A DNA stretch of 64,000 nt from Brevibacillus laterosporus (GCF_030489605.1 NZ_JAUKFY010000005.1:248001-312000); one strand, 5' to 3'; positions 28,888-36,779 are shown, counted from the first letter of the stretch. Translations and numbers: made by a program. The notes: generated from the letters alone by a model not told the origin.

Positions 28888-29058
28888 TTGATAACTTGCA
28901 ATGACGATTGTACGACTATATGCGACTTCTGCGTGTACTTTCAGGATAGTCACATGCTTTCGGAAGAGTGCGACGGCATTTGCTCCCGAAATGGCGGCAA
29001 GACATACGCAACCAGCACTTGTGACAGTTTCCATTGTATCCGCGTAAAAGTCACGTAA
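28888..29058 (+). CDS. Cysteine-rich small phage protein
   Basis: A 56-residue protein with eight Cys (CNDDCTTICDFCVYF, then CDGIC, C, C). The pattern suggests metal binding or disulfides. TTG 28888 follows GTGAGGCG with good spacing. No known family. Confidence 0.5.
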   Translation: MITCNDDCTTICDFCVYFQDSHMLSEECDGICSRNGGKTYATSTCDSFHCIRVKVT

Positions 29059-29069
29059 ATAAAACGAAA
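29050..29069 (+). repeat. 20-bp direct repeat, copy 2
   Basis: Identical to 28853-28872, 197 bases apart. Followed by CGGAGGTC, the site of the gene at 29081. Confidence 0.7.
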
Positions 29070-29080
29070 ACGGAGGTCAT

Positions 29081-29563
29081 ATGATGCGCAAGCACTTCGT
29101 CAATCTAACGAATGGAATCGAGGCTATTCCGGTCATTCCGGGCGAGTATTCCTTTATCCGTATTCAGTCGACAGCTTGCGAACAGAAACGGTGGGACTTC
29201 CTTCTGCAAGACCTCGATTATACCTTTCTCATGTCGCTGGCCCTCGGACATACGTGCGTTGTTTACGATTACGGCGCGAGGAAGAACGTCCCCCGCGCAG
29301 TTTACCAAGGCTTAGAGTTCGTCTACTTCGCGTTGAACCGTAGATGGCTCGGAAAAGATGTCATACCCGTAGTTCGCGGCAATAACGTCTATCAATATTT
29401 TGACGAATGCTACCGGAAGCTCACCGATCGGACACTGAAAAAACTAGACTATTTCCGGAAGTTTCTACTTACGGATGAAATTCGGCTAGAGGTTAAAACA
29501 GCGTCGACCGAACATGACGGTGATTACCGATGGTACCGCGACGTACTTGCGGATGCATCGTAA
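29081..29563 (+). CDS. Hypothetical phage protein
   Basis: A 160-residue protein (MMRKHFVNLTNGIEAIPVIPGEYSFIRIQST...) with no recognised motif. It looks like a globular alpha/beta protein. The ATG follows GGAGGTCAT. Its 3' end overlaps a convergent minus-strand gene by 40 bases. Confidence 0.6.
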   Translation: MMRKHFVNLTNGIEAIPVIPGEYSFIRIQSTACEQKRWDFLLQDLDYTFLMSLALGHTCVVYDYGARKNVPRAVYQGLEFVYFALNRRWLGKDVIPVVRGNNVYQYFDECYRKLTDRTLKKLDYFRKFLLTDEIRLEVKTASTEHDGDYRWYRDVLADAS

Positions 29564-29733
29564 CCCAACAGACGATGAACCACCGCAAATTGCCGCACGT
29601 GTAATTCCGGAAAGCCTAACGTGTAATCCCCGCCGTTCCATTCGAGCTTGTACGGGATCGCGGCGGAATCTAACACCGGAATAATCAGCGAGATGTCTTC
29701 GCGAGAAACGATGTAAGAAAACGAAATAGTCAA
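29524..29733 (-). CDS. Small minus-strand hypothetical protein
   Basis: A 69-residue product beginning with alternating hydrophobic residues (MTISFSYIVSREDISLIIP). TTG 29733 has AAAGGAG upstream, and a TATAAT element lies further upstream near 29760. The coherent composition supports coding. It overlaps the + strand gene end. Function unknown. Confidence 0.5.
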   Translation of the reverse strand: MTISFSYIVSREDISLIIPVLDSAAIPYKLEWNGGDYTLGFPELHVRQFAVVHRLLGYDASASTSRYHR

Positions 29734-29810
29734 TATAGTTCACACTCCTTTACTGCGAATTATAGCGTGAAGACATGGGACAAAAATAACTAATCGGAGG
29801 AGGCGTCCTA

Positions 29811-30203
29811 ATGACCAGCGATAAAATTGCGGCTTATCTGGAACAATTAGCGTCACAACTCGGAACGGCCAGCGGACACGTTTTCGAGCTATTAGTTCAA
29901 CAGCAAATTACGGTAGGTATTGTGAAAATAGCGGTTTTGATACCGATAATGGTCTTGGCTTGGTTCGGGTGGAGGTTTACGGAGAAAAGACGTATTGAAA
30001 TCGAGGAACATAACGCGTCTCTAAAAGGCTGGTTCGGTCGCGTCAATCCTACCGGTGAGGACTACTGGGTTATCCGAGGGCTTTCGATAGTCGCCGTCAT
30101 AGTGGGAGGCATCGTTTCTATCCACGGGATACTGAACGTACTTAACCCGGAGTATTACGCGATCCTTGAAATTATCTACGCTATTGGAGGAATCGGAAGA
30201 TGA
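29811..30203 (+). CDS. Phage membrane protein
   Basis: A 130-residue protein with two transmembrane segments (about residues 41-58 and 91-109) and a cytoplasmic loop between them. GGAGGAGG precedes the ATG. Unrecognised. It overlaps the next gene by four bases. Confidence 0.6.
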   Translation: MTSDKIAAYLEQLASQLGTASGHVFELLVQQQITVGIVKIAVLIPIMVLAWFGWRFTEKRRIEIEEHNASLKGWFGRVNPTGEDYWVIRGLSIVAVIVGGIVSIHGILNVLNPEYYAILEIIYAIGGIGR

Positions 30204-30505
30204 CCATGGTATGCGGAAGACCCTACGTTTTATTTGACCCCGAGCAGACAGCGGCAATCAAACGAGCTGAGCGAAAGGATGAGATAATTACGAAAATACT
30301 GGCCGGTTTGAATCAAGCCGTTGTTGGTGTTGACGAGTATGTAGTCGAATACGCTTCCGATAAGGAGCTACGTGATACGTTAATTAACGCGCTTACTATA
30401 TTGTTTTGTATTCCGGGCTTTACGTACGACGAGGATGTCGAGGAGATCCTAAACACCGTAGGTCTGCCGGAGATCGAATGGAAAGGGGATCGTGGGCTAA
30501 TATGA
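30200..30505 (+). CDS. Hypothetical phage protein
   Basis: A 101-residue soluble helical protein (ERKDEIITKILAGLNQAVVGVDEYVVEYASDKE...). It overlaps the upstream and downstream genes by four bases each, so it belongs to one translational unit. No family recognised. Confidence 0.55.
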   Translation: MTMVCGRPYVLFDPEQTAAIKRAERKDEIITKILAGLNQAVVGVDEYVVEYASDKELRDTLINALTILFCIPGFTYDEDVEEILNTVGLPEIEWKGDRGLI

Positions 30506-30825
30506 TGACGCGTGAAGAAATTGAAGCGATACGGGAACGTGTGGAGAAGGCAACGGAAGGACCTTGGCGAGTGGTTCCTGGTAAGATGGTGTGTTTCGAT
30601 ATATACGATGTATACGATGTATACGATAAGTTGGATCGCTCGCTTATTCATCGGGAAGAAGACGCAAAGTTCATTGCCCATGCCCGCGAAGACATACCGA
30701 AGTTACTAGCGGAGATTGAACGATTAAATAGCGTCATTGCTCGATTAGGATGTGAAACGGGCGAAATAAATCATGAAACAACAAAGTTAATCACTCCTAT
30801 CGTTACGAGTACTGCAAATGAATAA
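30502..30825 (+). CDS. Ea22-like phage protein, paralogue 1
   Basis: A 107-residue protein with ATEGPW (about residues 17-22) and DAKFIAHAREDIPKLLAEIERL (about 56-77), the pattern of Ead/Ea22-type phage proteins of unknown role. An in-frame tandem repeat (TATACGATG three times, 30598-30627) encodes IYDVYDVYDK. Related genes follow at 31449 and 31781. Starts inside the stop of the upstream gene. Confidence 0.6.
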   Translation: MMTREEIEAIRERVEKATEGPWRVVPGKMVCFDIYDVYDVYDKLDRSLIHREEDAKFIAHAREDIPKLLAEIERLNSVIARLGCETGEINHETTKLITPIVTSTANE

Positions 30826-30965
30826 AGAGCTGAAAACAGGCAGTTTCGTCCAACTCTTCTTATTGAAGAATCTTTTCCTAACAAAAAAGCTAATCCTAAA
30901 ATAATGCCTAATGGAAAGAATAAGAAGCTGAAAAAATAAAGTACGAAACATTCAAACTTATTCAT
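30771..30965 (-). CDS. Two-helix membrane protein, possible lysogeny gene
   Basis: A 64-residue protein with two hydrophobic helices separated by the basic segment GKDSSIRRVGRN. ATG 30965 has AAAGGTGGGG upstream, and a good sigma-A promoter sits just beyond. It is opposite to the early genes and overlaps the 3' end of the gene at 30502. This is the arrangement of prophage genes expressed in the lysogen, such as superinfection immunity proteins, though no family match is claimed. Confidence 0.6.
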   Translation of the reverse strand: MNKFECFVLYFFSFLFFPLGIILGLAFLLGKDSSIRRVGRNCLFSALYSFAVLVTIGVINFVVS

Positions 30966-30987
30966 TGATTCCCCACCTTTCATATTG

Positions 30988-31016
30988 AATATACAGTATT
31001 TGGAATCTACAATCAA
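30988..31016 (-). promoter_or_regulatory. Sigma-A promoter for the 30771-30965 gene
   Basis: On the minus strand TTGATT (31016-31011) and TATATT (30993-30988) are 17 bases apart, 23 bases before the start codon. Confidence 0.65.
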
Positions 31017-31060
31017 CTAACAGTGCTTTTAGGAATACGGGAAAGGGCAGGTGTCTCCGA

Positions 31061-31201
31061 ATGCTAACCCGAATCAAACTCGCTTATCACGCTTTTCAAT
31101 TAAAACGCGCGGTCAAACGGCAGATCGCCGCAGATAAGGCGTACACTCGACACTTTTGCGAATGGCACGCGCTACGACTACGGAAAGGAAGCGATGGATA
31201 G
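31061..31201 (+). CDS. 46-residue basic phage protein
   Basis: A small ORF with AGGTG about eight bases upstream. The product is rich in Arg, Lys and Ala (LTRIKLAYHAFQLKRAVKRQ) and probably helical. The stop codon overlaps the start of the next gene by one base. Confidence 0.5.
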   Translation: MLTRIKLAYHAFQLKRAVKRQIAADKAYTRHFCEWHALRLRKGSDG

Positions 31202-31434
31202 TGCGTGAGGTAGAGCGGTTTGCGTGGAAAATTATATGGCGGGGAGTTAAATGTGCCGTTTTGCTCGCGGTTATTTTATGGTGCATAGGCTATGAGCTTC
31301 CAAAAAGAATAGAGAGCTATGGGCCAAAGCATGTGCAAACAAAACAAACTGATTCTAGCAAGTCTGATGCGGACGGTTTTCTTTTGGATTACATGTACTA
31401 CCATTACCTACCTCAGACAACGATTTTATTTTAG
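31201..31434 (+). CDS. Small phage membrane protein
   Basis: A 77-residue product from GTG 31201 with one transmembrane helix (about residues 14-31) and a polar C-terminal tail. AAAGGAAG lies upstream. A start further upstream (31156) would overlap the previous ORF fully, so 31201 is preferred. Confidence 0.5.
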   Translation: MREVERFAWKIIWRGVKCAVLLAVILWCIGYELPKRIESYGPKHVQTKQTDSSKSDADGFLLDYMYYHYLPQTTILF

Positions 31435-31448
31435 GAGACGATGTGTGA

Positions 31449-31784
31449 ATGGAACGGAATCTACACGAAGACTTAGAGATATGTAACGCGGCGACAGAGG
31501 GGCCTTGGGTCAAGGATTATCACGGGGGGTATTGTGTAGAGGCAACGTCTATCCCGTCATGGGGAGGCGGTGTGATTGTTGCTAGTTGCGGTGAGAGGGC
31601 AGACGCTCGTTTTATCGCCGAAGCTCGTGACGGATGGCCTCATGCGATTGAAAGGGCGTTATCCGCCGAAGCGGAGGTAGAACGGTTGTGTGGACTTCTT
31701 GAGGGTGTCCGATCTCTCGCGAGTGAGTTCGACTACATGGGAATCATCGATTATCTAGGCGGAGAGGAGGAAGTATTGGGATGA
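31449..31784 (+). CDS. Ea22-like phage protein, paralogue 2
   Basis: A 111-residue protein with AATEGPWV (about residues 14-21) and DARFIAEARDGWPHAIERAL (about 57-76). The same blocks occur in the genes at 30502 and 31781. Function unknown. The stop overlaps the next start. Confidence 0.6.
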   Translation: MERNLHEDLEICNAATEGPWVKDYHGGYCVEATSIPSWGGGVIVASCGERADARFIAEARDGWPHAIERALSAEAEVERLCGLLEGVRSLASEFDYMGIIDYLGGEEEVLG

Positions 31785-32125
31785 TAACGGACAGATGCGT
31801 ATGCTATTACGAAAGTGAACTGCCTTGCCCATATTGTGCGGGTGAGAAGCGCGACTTAACGGCTGACCTAGCGATATGCAACGAGGCTATGGCGAATAGT
31901 TGTACGGAGTGCGGGTGGACGTTTATCGCTGAAGCCCGTACCGGATGGCCTCACGCAATTGAAAGGGCGCTGGATGCGGAAATGAAAGTAGCGCAGATGG
32001 AACGAAGACTTCGCGCGGTTGAATCTACTGTAGGGCGTATGCTCGATTCCTACGGTTGTCAGGACTTTTGGGATTTCGTGATGGAGTACGAATCAGAGGA
32101 GGTGGACCTCGATGACAAAGCGTAA
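31781..32125 (+). CDS. Ea22-like phage protein, paralogue 3, with cysteine pairs
   Basis: A 114-residue protein. It has CYYESELPCPYCAGEK near the start, CTEC at about residue 41, then FIAEARTGWPHAIERALDAE as in its neighbour. The cysteines replace the ATEGPW region, so a zinc-binding element may have been grafted onto the paralogue. Unknown role. Confidence 0.6.
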   Translation: MITDRCVCYYESELPCPYCAGEKRDLTADLAICNEAMANSCTECGWTFIAEARTGWPHAIERALDAEMKVAQMERRLRAVESTVGRMLDSYGCQDFWDFVMEYESEEVDLDDKA

Positions 32126-32492
32126 ACTCCCGCCTGCGAAGGCTTGGCGCGAACGGGAAATTGCCGATTGGAATACGACTACGTTTACCGAGTATCTACG
32201 TGACCAACACGAGGAACTCTACAGACTCCCTTACGTTCCTGCCCGTGGCTGGCGGTCCGAGCAAGGCATGATCAAACGGATGATCGACGAACACGGAACG
32301 GAAGTAGTCAAACGGTTTATTGACGGATGCTTCCGCGATTATAAGCCAACGCGACAGTACCTAACGTTGACCTTTACATTTATGTATACGTATATGAGGG
32401 CGCGGGTACTGGCGAAGGTGCTGCGCGAGGAAAGACGAGTAGCAACGAAGGAGAACGTAATGAGTACGGAGGAGCTTGCGGAATGGTTGTAA
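32112..32492 (+). CDS. Hypothetical phage protein
   Basis: A 126-residue basic helical protein (LPPAKAWREREIADWNTTTFTEYLRDQHEELY). It overlaps the upstream gene by 14 bases and has GAGGAGGTGG upstream. No family recognised. Confidence 0.6.
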   Translation: MTKRKLPPAKAWREREIADWNTTTFTEYLRDQHEELYRLPYVPARGWRSEQGMIKRMIDEHGTEVVKRFIDGCFRDYKPTRQYLTLTFTFMYTYMRARVLAKVLREERRVATKENVMSTEELAEWL

Positions 32493-32512
32493 ATAACGGG
32501 GAGGTGCGGAAT

Positions 32513-32686
32513 ATGTGCGAATATTGCCATAGATACAATGACGAAACCTATCTTAGAGGAGATGACGGGGTTATATATGATGAGAGTACAAACAGACATT
32601 ATCTTTTTATAGAACATTTTCGTAATGAGGTTTATAGAATTGATGTATATTATTGTCCTAAATGTGGTAGAAAACTAACTACCTAA
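32513..32686 (+). CDS. Small zinc-ribbon phage protein
   Basis: A 57-residue protein with CEYC at the N-terminus and CPKCGRKL at the C-terminus, a complete four-Cys zinc ribbon. ATG 32513 follows GGGGAGGTG. Phages often carry such proteins next to replication genes; the partner is unknown. Confidence 0.65.
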   Translation: MCEYCHRYNDETYLRGDDGVIYDESTNRHYLFIEHFRNEVYRIDVYYCPKCGRKLTT

Positions 32687-32710
32687 ACTAATAGTCGAGG
32701 AGGAATGGAA

Positions 32711-32848
32711 ATGGAGTTCGTAACTATTTCAGTGCAAGAATACAAGCAATTACAGAACGACAGTTACATGCTAAGTTGTCTTGAGGCATGTGGTGTAGAC
32801 AATTGGCGCGGGTACAGTGACGCAATGCAAATGTTTAACGAGGAATAG
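32711..32848 (+). CDS. 45-residue phage protein
   Basis: A small ORF with a strong GAGGAGG site. The product (MEFVTISVQEYKQLQ...) resembles the short VSVEEYKxLxxD-type N-termini seen in small phage proteins. No function known. Confidence 0.5.
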   Translation: MEFVTISVQEYKQLQNDSYMLSCLEACGVDNWRGYSDAMQMFNEE

Positions 32849-32952
32849 AATATTATTTTTTGATAACGTGTGATTTCGTGATTCTAATTTACATTACTAT
32901 TTGGAGGGGAAAAAGTAACGAGTACGGATGAACTACGTAGTGGTTATAAAGT

Positions 32953-32988
32953 AAATAAAGGGTTGCCAGAACAAGTCCAGCAATCCCT
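32953..32988 (-). terminator. Terminator of the minus-strand secreted-protein gene
   Basis: On the minus strand GGGATTGCTGG pairs imperfectly with CTGGCAACCC and is followed by TTTATTT, just after the stop of the gene at 32996. Confidence 0.6.
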
Positions 32989-32995
32989 GTAAATG

Positions 32996-33298
32996 TTAAT
33001 TCCATGTGCATGTTCCTTTATAAATTCCTACCCAGTAACCCGGTCTGTAGTAGTCTGTAGTGACTCTATCTAGCTTTAGGTTTGTAATTGTGTAGTTTCG
33101 GTCTTTATAGTCGGCGGCTGTCGAGGGAACGTCGGAAGATTTAGGGAACTTCGACATGGGCCAATACACTTGCACCTCATCAGGACACTTTGCCATGATC
33201 GAACCTTTACTACTAGTGGAATCTGCGTGTACGACTGATGCTCCAAAGAGAAGAGGGATTGCCATCATAGAAGTTACTATAAAACTAGAAATCTTCAT
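32996..33298 (-). CDS. Secreted protein, candidate lysogenic-conversion gene
   Basis: A 100-residue product with a clear signal peptide (MKISSFIVTSMMAIPLLFGASVVHA, cleavage after VHA) and a mature domain with two cysteines (one in AKCPDEV, one in KGTCTWN at the extreme end). ATG 33298 has GGAGG upstream; an upstream AT-rich promoter with TATAAT is visible. It stands alone on the minus strand with its own terminator, AT-rich compared with neighbours, as expected for a moron. No family recognised. Confidence 0.65.
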   Translation of the reverse strand: MKISSFIVTSMMAIPLLFGASVVHADSTSSKGSIMAKCPDEVQVYWPMSKFPKSSDVPSTAADYKDRNYTITNLKLDRVTTDYYRPGYWVGIYKGTCTWN

Positions 33299-33401
33299 GA
33301 TAAAACCTCCATTCAAGAGTGATGTAGATATTATATTTACTTCCAAAACGGGGTAATCAATAAAAAGTTGCAAATTTGTGAACGATTAGGGGGTTATGTG
33401 A

Positions 33402-34184
33402 TTGAGTATAGGGACAAACGCACCACACTGCATCCTACGTGAACCCTGCCGCCATGCTACCGACCCGACCGCCTGCACCCGCCTGTGCCCGTCCTTCATC
33501 GCGATGCACGGAGCCAGCGGAAAAGGGGGCCGAGTAGCCGCCGCCTGCATCCCAAGTGACTACGCTCTTGTAACCGTCGAGACGGCACCGCCACGCGTCG
33601 AACAGCGTAGTATCTATTCGAATATCGAACGTTATATAGCGACGTTTATACGCCAATTCAACGAGGTTTCAGAACCTTCTGAACGTATCAAGTCGCTGTA
33701 TCTATTCTCGTATGAACCCGGCACAGGCAAGACCACGACAGCCGCCGCAATTGCGAACGCGTACCTGACAACGCACTATATCGGCTCAATCCAACGAGGG
33801 CTCCAGCCGTTACAGCGGCCAGTCTTCTTCCTCGACGTAAACGAGTGGCAAACGCTATTTAATCAGTTTAATAGACCGAAAGTACCCGACCACATTGCCG
33901 AGCCCGCATCCGGTAAATATTATGAATGGATGAAGCACGCGACTAATGCTCCGTTCGCGGTGCTGGACGATATCGGAGTACGGGACGCGACCGAGGCTTT
34001 TCGAGGCGATCTGCATACGATTATTAATCATCGGGTGACGAATCGGATACCCACCGTTTACACCTCGAACATACCGATGGAAGAGTTGGTTACTCTATAT
34101 GATAAAAGACTAGCGGATCGCGTGCGGGAGCAATGCTTGCAGCTAGGGTTCAATGGCGATTCGAAGAGGGGGATGCGAAAATGA
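33402..34184 (+). CDS. DnaC-like AAA+ ATPase (helicase loader)
   Basis: A 260-residue ATPase. The N-terminal part has four cysteines (about residues 10, 16, 25 and 29), a possible zinc site. Walker A is SYEPGTGKTT (about residues 106-115), Walker B FAVLDDIG (about 184-191), and the sensor block TVYTSNIPMEEL with DKRLADRVRE follows as in DnaC/DnaI. TTG start after TAGGGGG. It lies upstream of the helicase and primase genes it likely serves. It could also act as a transposition-type ATPase, but context favours loading. Confidence 0.8.
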   Translation: MSIGTNAPHCILREPCRHATDPTACTRLCPSFIAMHGASGKGGRVAAACIPSDYALVTVETAPPRVEQRSIYSNIERYIATFIRQFNEVSEPSERIKSLYLFSYEPGTGKTTTAAAIANAYLTTHYIGSIQRGLQPLQRPVFFLDVNEWQTLFNQFNRPKVPDHIAEPASGKYYEWMKHATNAPFAVLDDIGVRDATEAFRGDLHTIINHRVTNRIPTVYTSNIPMEELVTLYDKRLADRVREQCLQLGFNGDSKRGMRK

Positions 34185-34363
34185 TTGCGAGATTATTCCG
34201 TACGAAGCCGCGTATGACCGATGAGGAACGGGATTACTGCGCAGAGGCTTTTCTTGATTACGCGCTGCTAATAGAGTTTCGGAATGAGTTCGGGGAGCTG
34301 TCGGATGAGAAGGCGGATCGGTTGTCGGAGAAATTGTCAGAGTGGGGAAGACGTCTTTTATAA
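34181..34363 (+). CDS. Small phage protein coupled to the helicase loader
   Basis: A 60-residue charged helical protein (MTDEERDYCAEAFLDYALLIEF). ATG 34181 overlaps the stop of the ATPase gene by four bases. Unknown role. Confidence 0.55.
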   Translation: MIARLFRTKPRMTDEERDYCAEAFLDYALLIEFRNEFGELSDEKADRLSEKLSEWGRRLL

Positions 34364-34593
34364 GTATGTTTAATATACCTAAATAAAAATCTGTCAAGCA
34401 TTTTATTTAAAAAAATACTCTAAAATTAATCACAAATAATCACACTATAGCACAAAAGATAGTACTAGAGCACAAAATAAATTACTTTTATTTACATCTG
34501 CTATCACTGAAAAAACGAGTGTACAAAAACATCGTGGTATAAAGAAAAGGAGCAACCGATCAAACTATTGCATGATAAAAGGAGGGAAGACGT
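34364..34593 (+). promoter_or_regulatory. AT-rich control region upstream of the antirepressor
   Basis: No gene is seen in these 230 bases. TATAGCACAAAAGA (near 34456) and TAGAGCACAAAATA (near 34475) form a direct repeat about 19 bases apart, and two further CACAAA/CACAC elements lie just upstream. They look like operator sites. A TTTACA-type element and AT-rich -10 candidates are present but not decisive. Confidence 0.45.
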
Positions 34594-35400
34594 ATGGTCA
34601 ATCTGAATCTTTTTAAACACGAAATCTTTGGAGAAGTAGAAGTGTTAATTTTAGACGGAAGGGAGTGGTTCGGAGCAACGAGTTCTGCTAAGTCTTTGGG
34701 GTACTCAAATCCTCAAAAAGCTGTCCGAGATCACTGCCGAGAAGAGGGGTGCACGATTCGTTCAGTCCCTACATCAGGTGGAGAACAAAAAATGAAATTC
34801 ATAAATGAAGGCAATCTATACCGTCTCATAGCAAAGTCTAAATTGCCATCTTCTCAACGTTTTGAATATTGGATTTTTGATGAGATATTACCTTCAATTA
34901 GTAAGCACGGTGCTTATATGACTGAGGGTACATTAGAAAAAGCCCTCACAAGCCCAGATTTTTTAATTCAACTAGCTACAAAATTGAAAGAAGAGCAAGA
35001 GGCCCGATCTCTTGCAGAAGAACAATTATCTATACAGAAACCAAAGGTACAGGCTCATGATCGATTCATAAACGCAGACAATTACCAACTTATTCGCGAA
35101 TCAGGTAAATCATTAGGGATTGGCGAAAAGAAGTTATATGCATTCTTACGAGGTATTAAGCTTCTAAATCACAAAAACGAGCCCTACCAGATGTATGTTA
35201 ACGAGGGCTACTTCGTGGTAAAGCAACGGACGTTCGGAAACAGCAGCCTATTTAACGTTCCGATTACTTATGTTACGGCTAAGGGGCTAGATTACATTGA
35301 CAAACTGTTAGAAAGGAATGGCGGTGCCCGTCGTATCAACGGCATGCCCTTAGCTCAAATCGAGTATTATTTTGGTAAAGGCTCTGTAGACATTTCTTGA
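34594..35400 (+). CDS. Phage antirepressor (BRO-N and KilAC domains)
   Basis: A 268-residue protein. Residues 1-105 form a BRO-N domain (LDGREWFGATSSAKSLGYSNPQKAVRDHC, LYRLIAKSKLPSSQRFEYWIFDEILPSI). A linker helix follows, and residues 145-260 match the KilAC/antirepressor domain (SGKSLGIGEKKLYAFLRGIKLL, YVTAKGLDYIDKLL). Such proteins switch lysogens to lytic growth by opposing the repressor. Good GGAGG site. Confidence 0.88.
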   Translation: MVNLNLFKHEIFGEVEVLILDGREWFGATSSAKSLGYSNPQKAVRDHCREEGCTIRSVPTSGGEQKMKFINEGNLYRLIAKSKLPSSQRFEYWIFDEILPSISKHGAYMTEGTLEKALTSPDFLIQLATKLKEEQEARSLAEEQLSIQKPKVQAHDRFINADNYQLIRESGKSLGIGEKKLYAFLRGIKLLNHKNEPYQMYVNEGYFVVKQRTFGNSSLFNVPITYVTAKGLDYIDKLLERNGGARRINGMPLAQIEYYFGKGSVDIS

Positions 35401-35419
35401 CTAGCGGAGGTGAGCGGTT

Positions 35420-36766
35420 TTGGCATACGGTGAATCATTTCTATCGAAAGTGATTGACACAAACGATACAGGCGCATTTCTTCGATACGACATACGGGCC
35501 GAGCATTTCCCCACGGAAGCTGAACGGAAGGCCTACCGGTTCATAAAGGACTACGCGGACAGCAACGGAGGGCAGGCGCCGGATTATCGAACTGTAGTCG
35601 CTGAGTGTGCGGGCTTTACGTACCTGCCGGAAGTCGGCGATTCCTTCGAGTACATGGCGCGTAAGATAAGGAACGATGCGGGCAAGTTACGGCTTCATTC
35701 GTTCTTAACTGGACAGGACGTTGGGAATAAGTTTACGGAACTGTCGACGGAAGAGTTTGCCGCGTGGCTCATCGAGCAAACAGAGCATATCAGGGCGGAA
35801 ACGACTACGCGATCAAAGATAGGAACGGATATTAAACGTGATACGGTAACGTTTCTTGACGAATATCGAAAACGTAAGGAAGGAACGTCGTTTAAGATAT
35901 GGAAGTCGAAATTCCCTACGATTAATAAAGAGATAGGCGGCTACCTTTCCGGCAATGTTTATACGTGGTACGGGCGGAGTGGCCGAGGTAAATCTATATT
36001 TACGATGGAGGAAGCGATAGAAGCCGCTGCTCAAGGCGCAAACGTACTTGTGTGGGCGATGGAAATGTCTCGATTCGAATGGATGGCCCGTGCCTATTCA
36101 TCTATCTCAGCACGCCAAGGAGCTGTTAACGCAAACATTGACGGTGTGGATTATGAGGTAGGATTCGAGAACAGAGCGCTACTTAATGGGAAATTAACGG
36201 AAGAGTTTGAAAAGGGATTCGAACAGTTTTTAACGGAGATCAACGAGATCATACCAGGTACCATTGTCGTTCGTACGGTAGATGACATTGACTTCTCTTC
36301 TCGTAGAGTTCGCGACCTAGAAGCTGACATTGTGGCAACAAAGGCGGATGTTGTTGTTATTGACCCGTACTATTACATGACTTACGAGGCGAACCGGTCT
36401 AAGACAACCGGAGGCGACGCGACCGAGACTTCGAACAAAATAAGGGCGTTGGCAGGTCGATATCAATGCGTTATCCACGGCATTACGCAGGCGGAAGAGG
36501 TCCGGGATGACAGGGACGACGAGGGCAATCGAGAGCTTAGACCGCCCACACGCGCTGAACTAATGAAGAGTAAGTCGTTCCTCCAGGATTCGGCACTAAC
36601 TATCGGGATAGATACGTTGGATGGAATCGGGGTTATACAGTTAAATAAAGGGCGCAACGGTGGCGAAGGTGTCACGTTAGAAGTCATTTACATGCCGAAC
36701 TACGGGCTTGTGCGCGAACTACCAAGCGGAGAGGCGGCCGCAGATCAATTTAAGATGCCGTTTTAA
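35420..36766 (+). CDS. DnaB-type replicative helicase
   Basis: A 448-residue protein. An N-terminal helical domain precedes the RecA-like core with Walker A YGRSGRGKSIF (about residues 184-194), WAMEMSRFEW (DnaB H1a/2 region), DVVVIDPYYYMT (Walker B) and KGRNGGEG near the end. TTG start after GCGGAGGTGAG. It unwinds the phage fork with the downstream primase. Confidence 0.85.
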   Translation: MAYGESFLSKVIDTNDTGAFLRYDIRAEHFPTEAERKAYRFIKDYADSNGGQAPDYRTVVAECAGFTYLPEVGDSFEYMARKIRNDAGKLRLHSFLTGQDVGNKFTELSTEEFAAWLIEQTEHIRAETTTRSKIGTDIKRDTVTFLDEYRKRKEGTSFKIWKSKFPTINKEIGGYLSGNVYTWYGRSGRGKSIFTMEEAIEAAAQGANVLVWAMEMSRFEWMARAYSSISARQGAVNANIDGVDYEVGFENRALLNGKLTEEFEKGFEQFLTEINEIIPGTIVVRTVDDIDFSSRRVRDLEADIVATKADVVVIDPYYYMTYEANRSKTTGGDATETSNKIRALAGRYQCVIHGITQAEEVRDDRDDEGNRELRPPTRAELMKSKSFLQDSALTIGIDTLDGIGVIQLNKGRNGGEGVTLEVIYMPNYGLVRELPSGEAAADQFKMPF

Positions 36767-36779
36767 GGAGGACGTACAA

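Noticed and set aside
28777-29034. An 85-codon minus-strand ORF
   Set aside because: It shadows the Cys-rich + strand gene; no ribosome site is seen.
29740-29790. A TGTCCCA motif near 29771 (minus strand) as a fourth copy of the 50-bp repeat
   Set aside because: Only seven bases match and the spacing to the CTAT element is 10 bases shorter than in the true copies.
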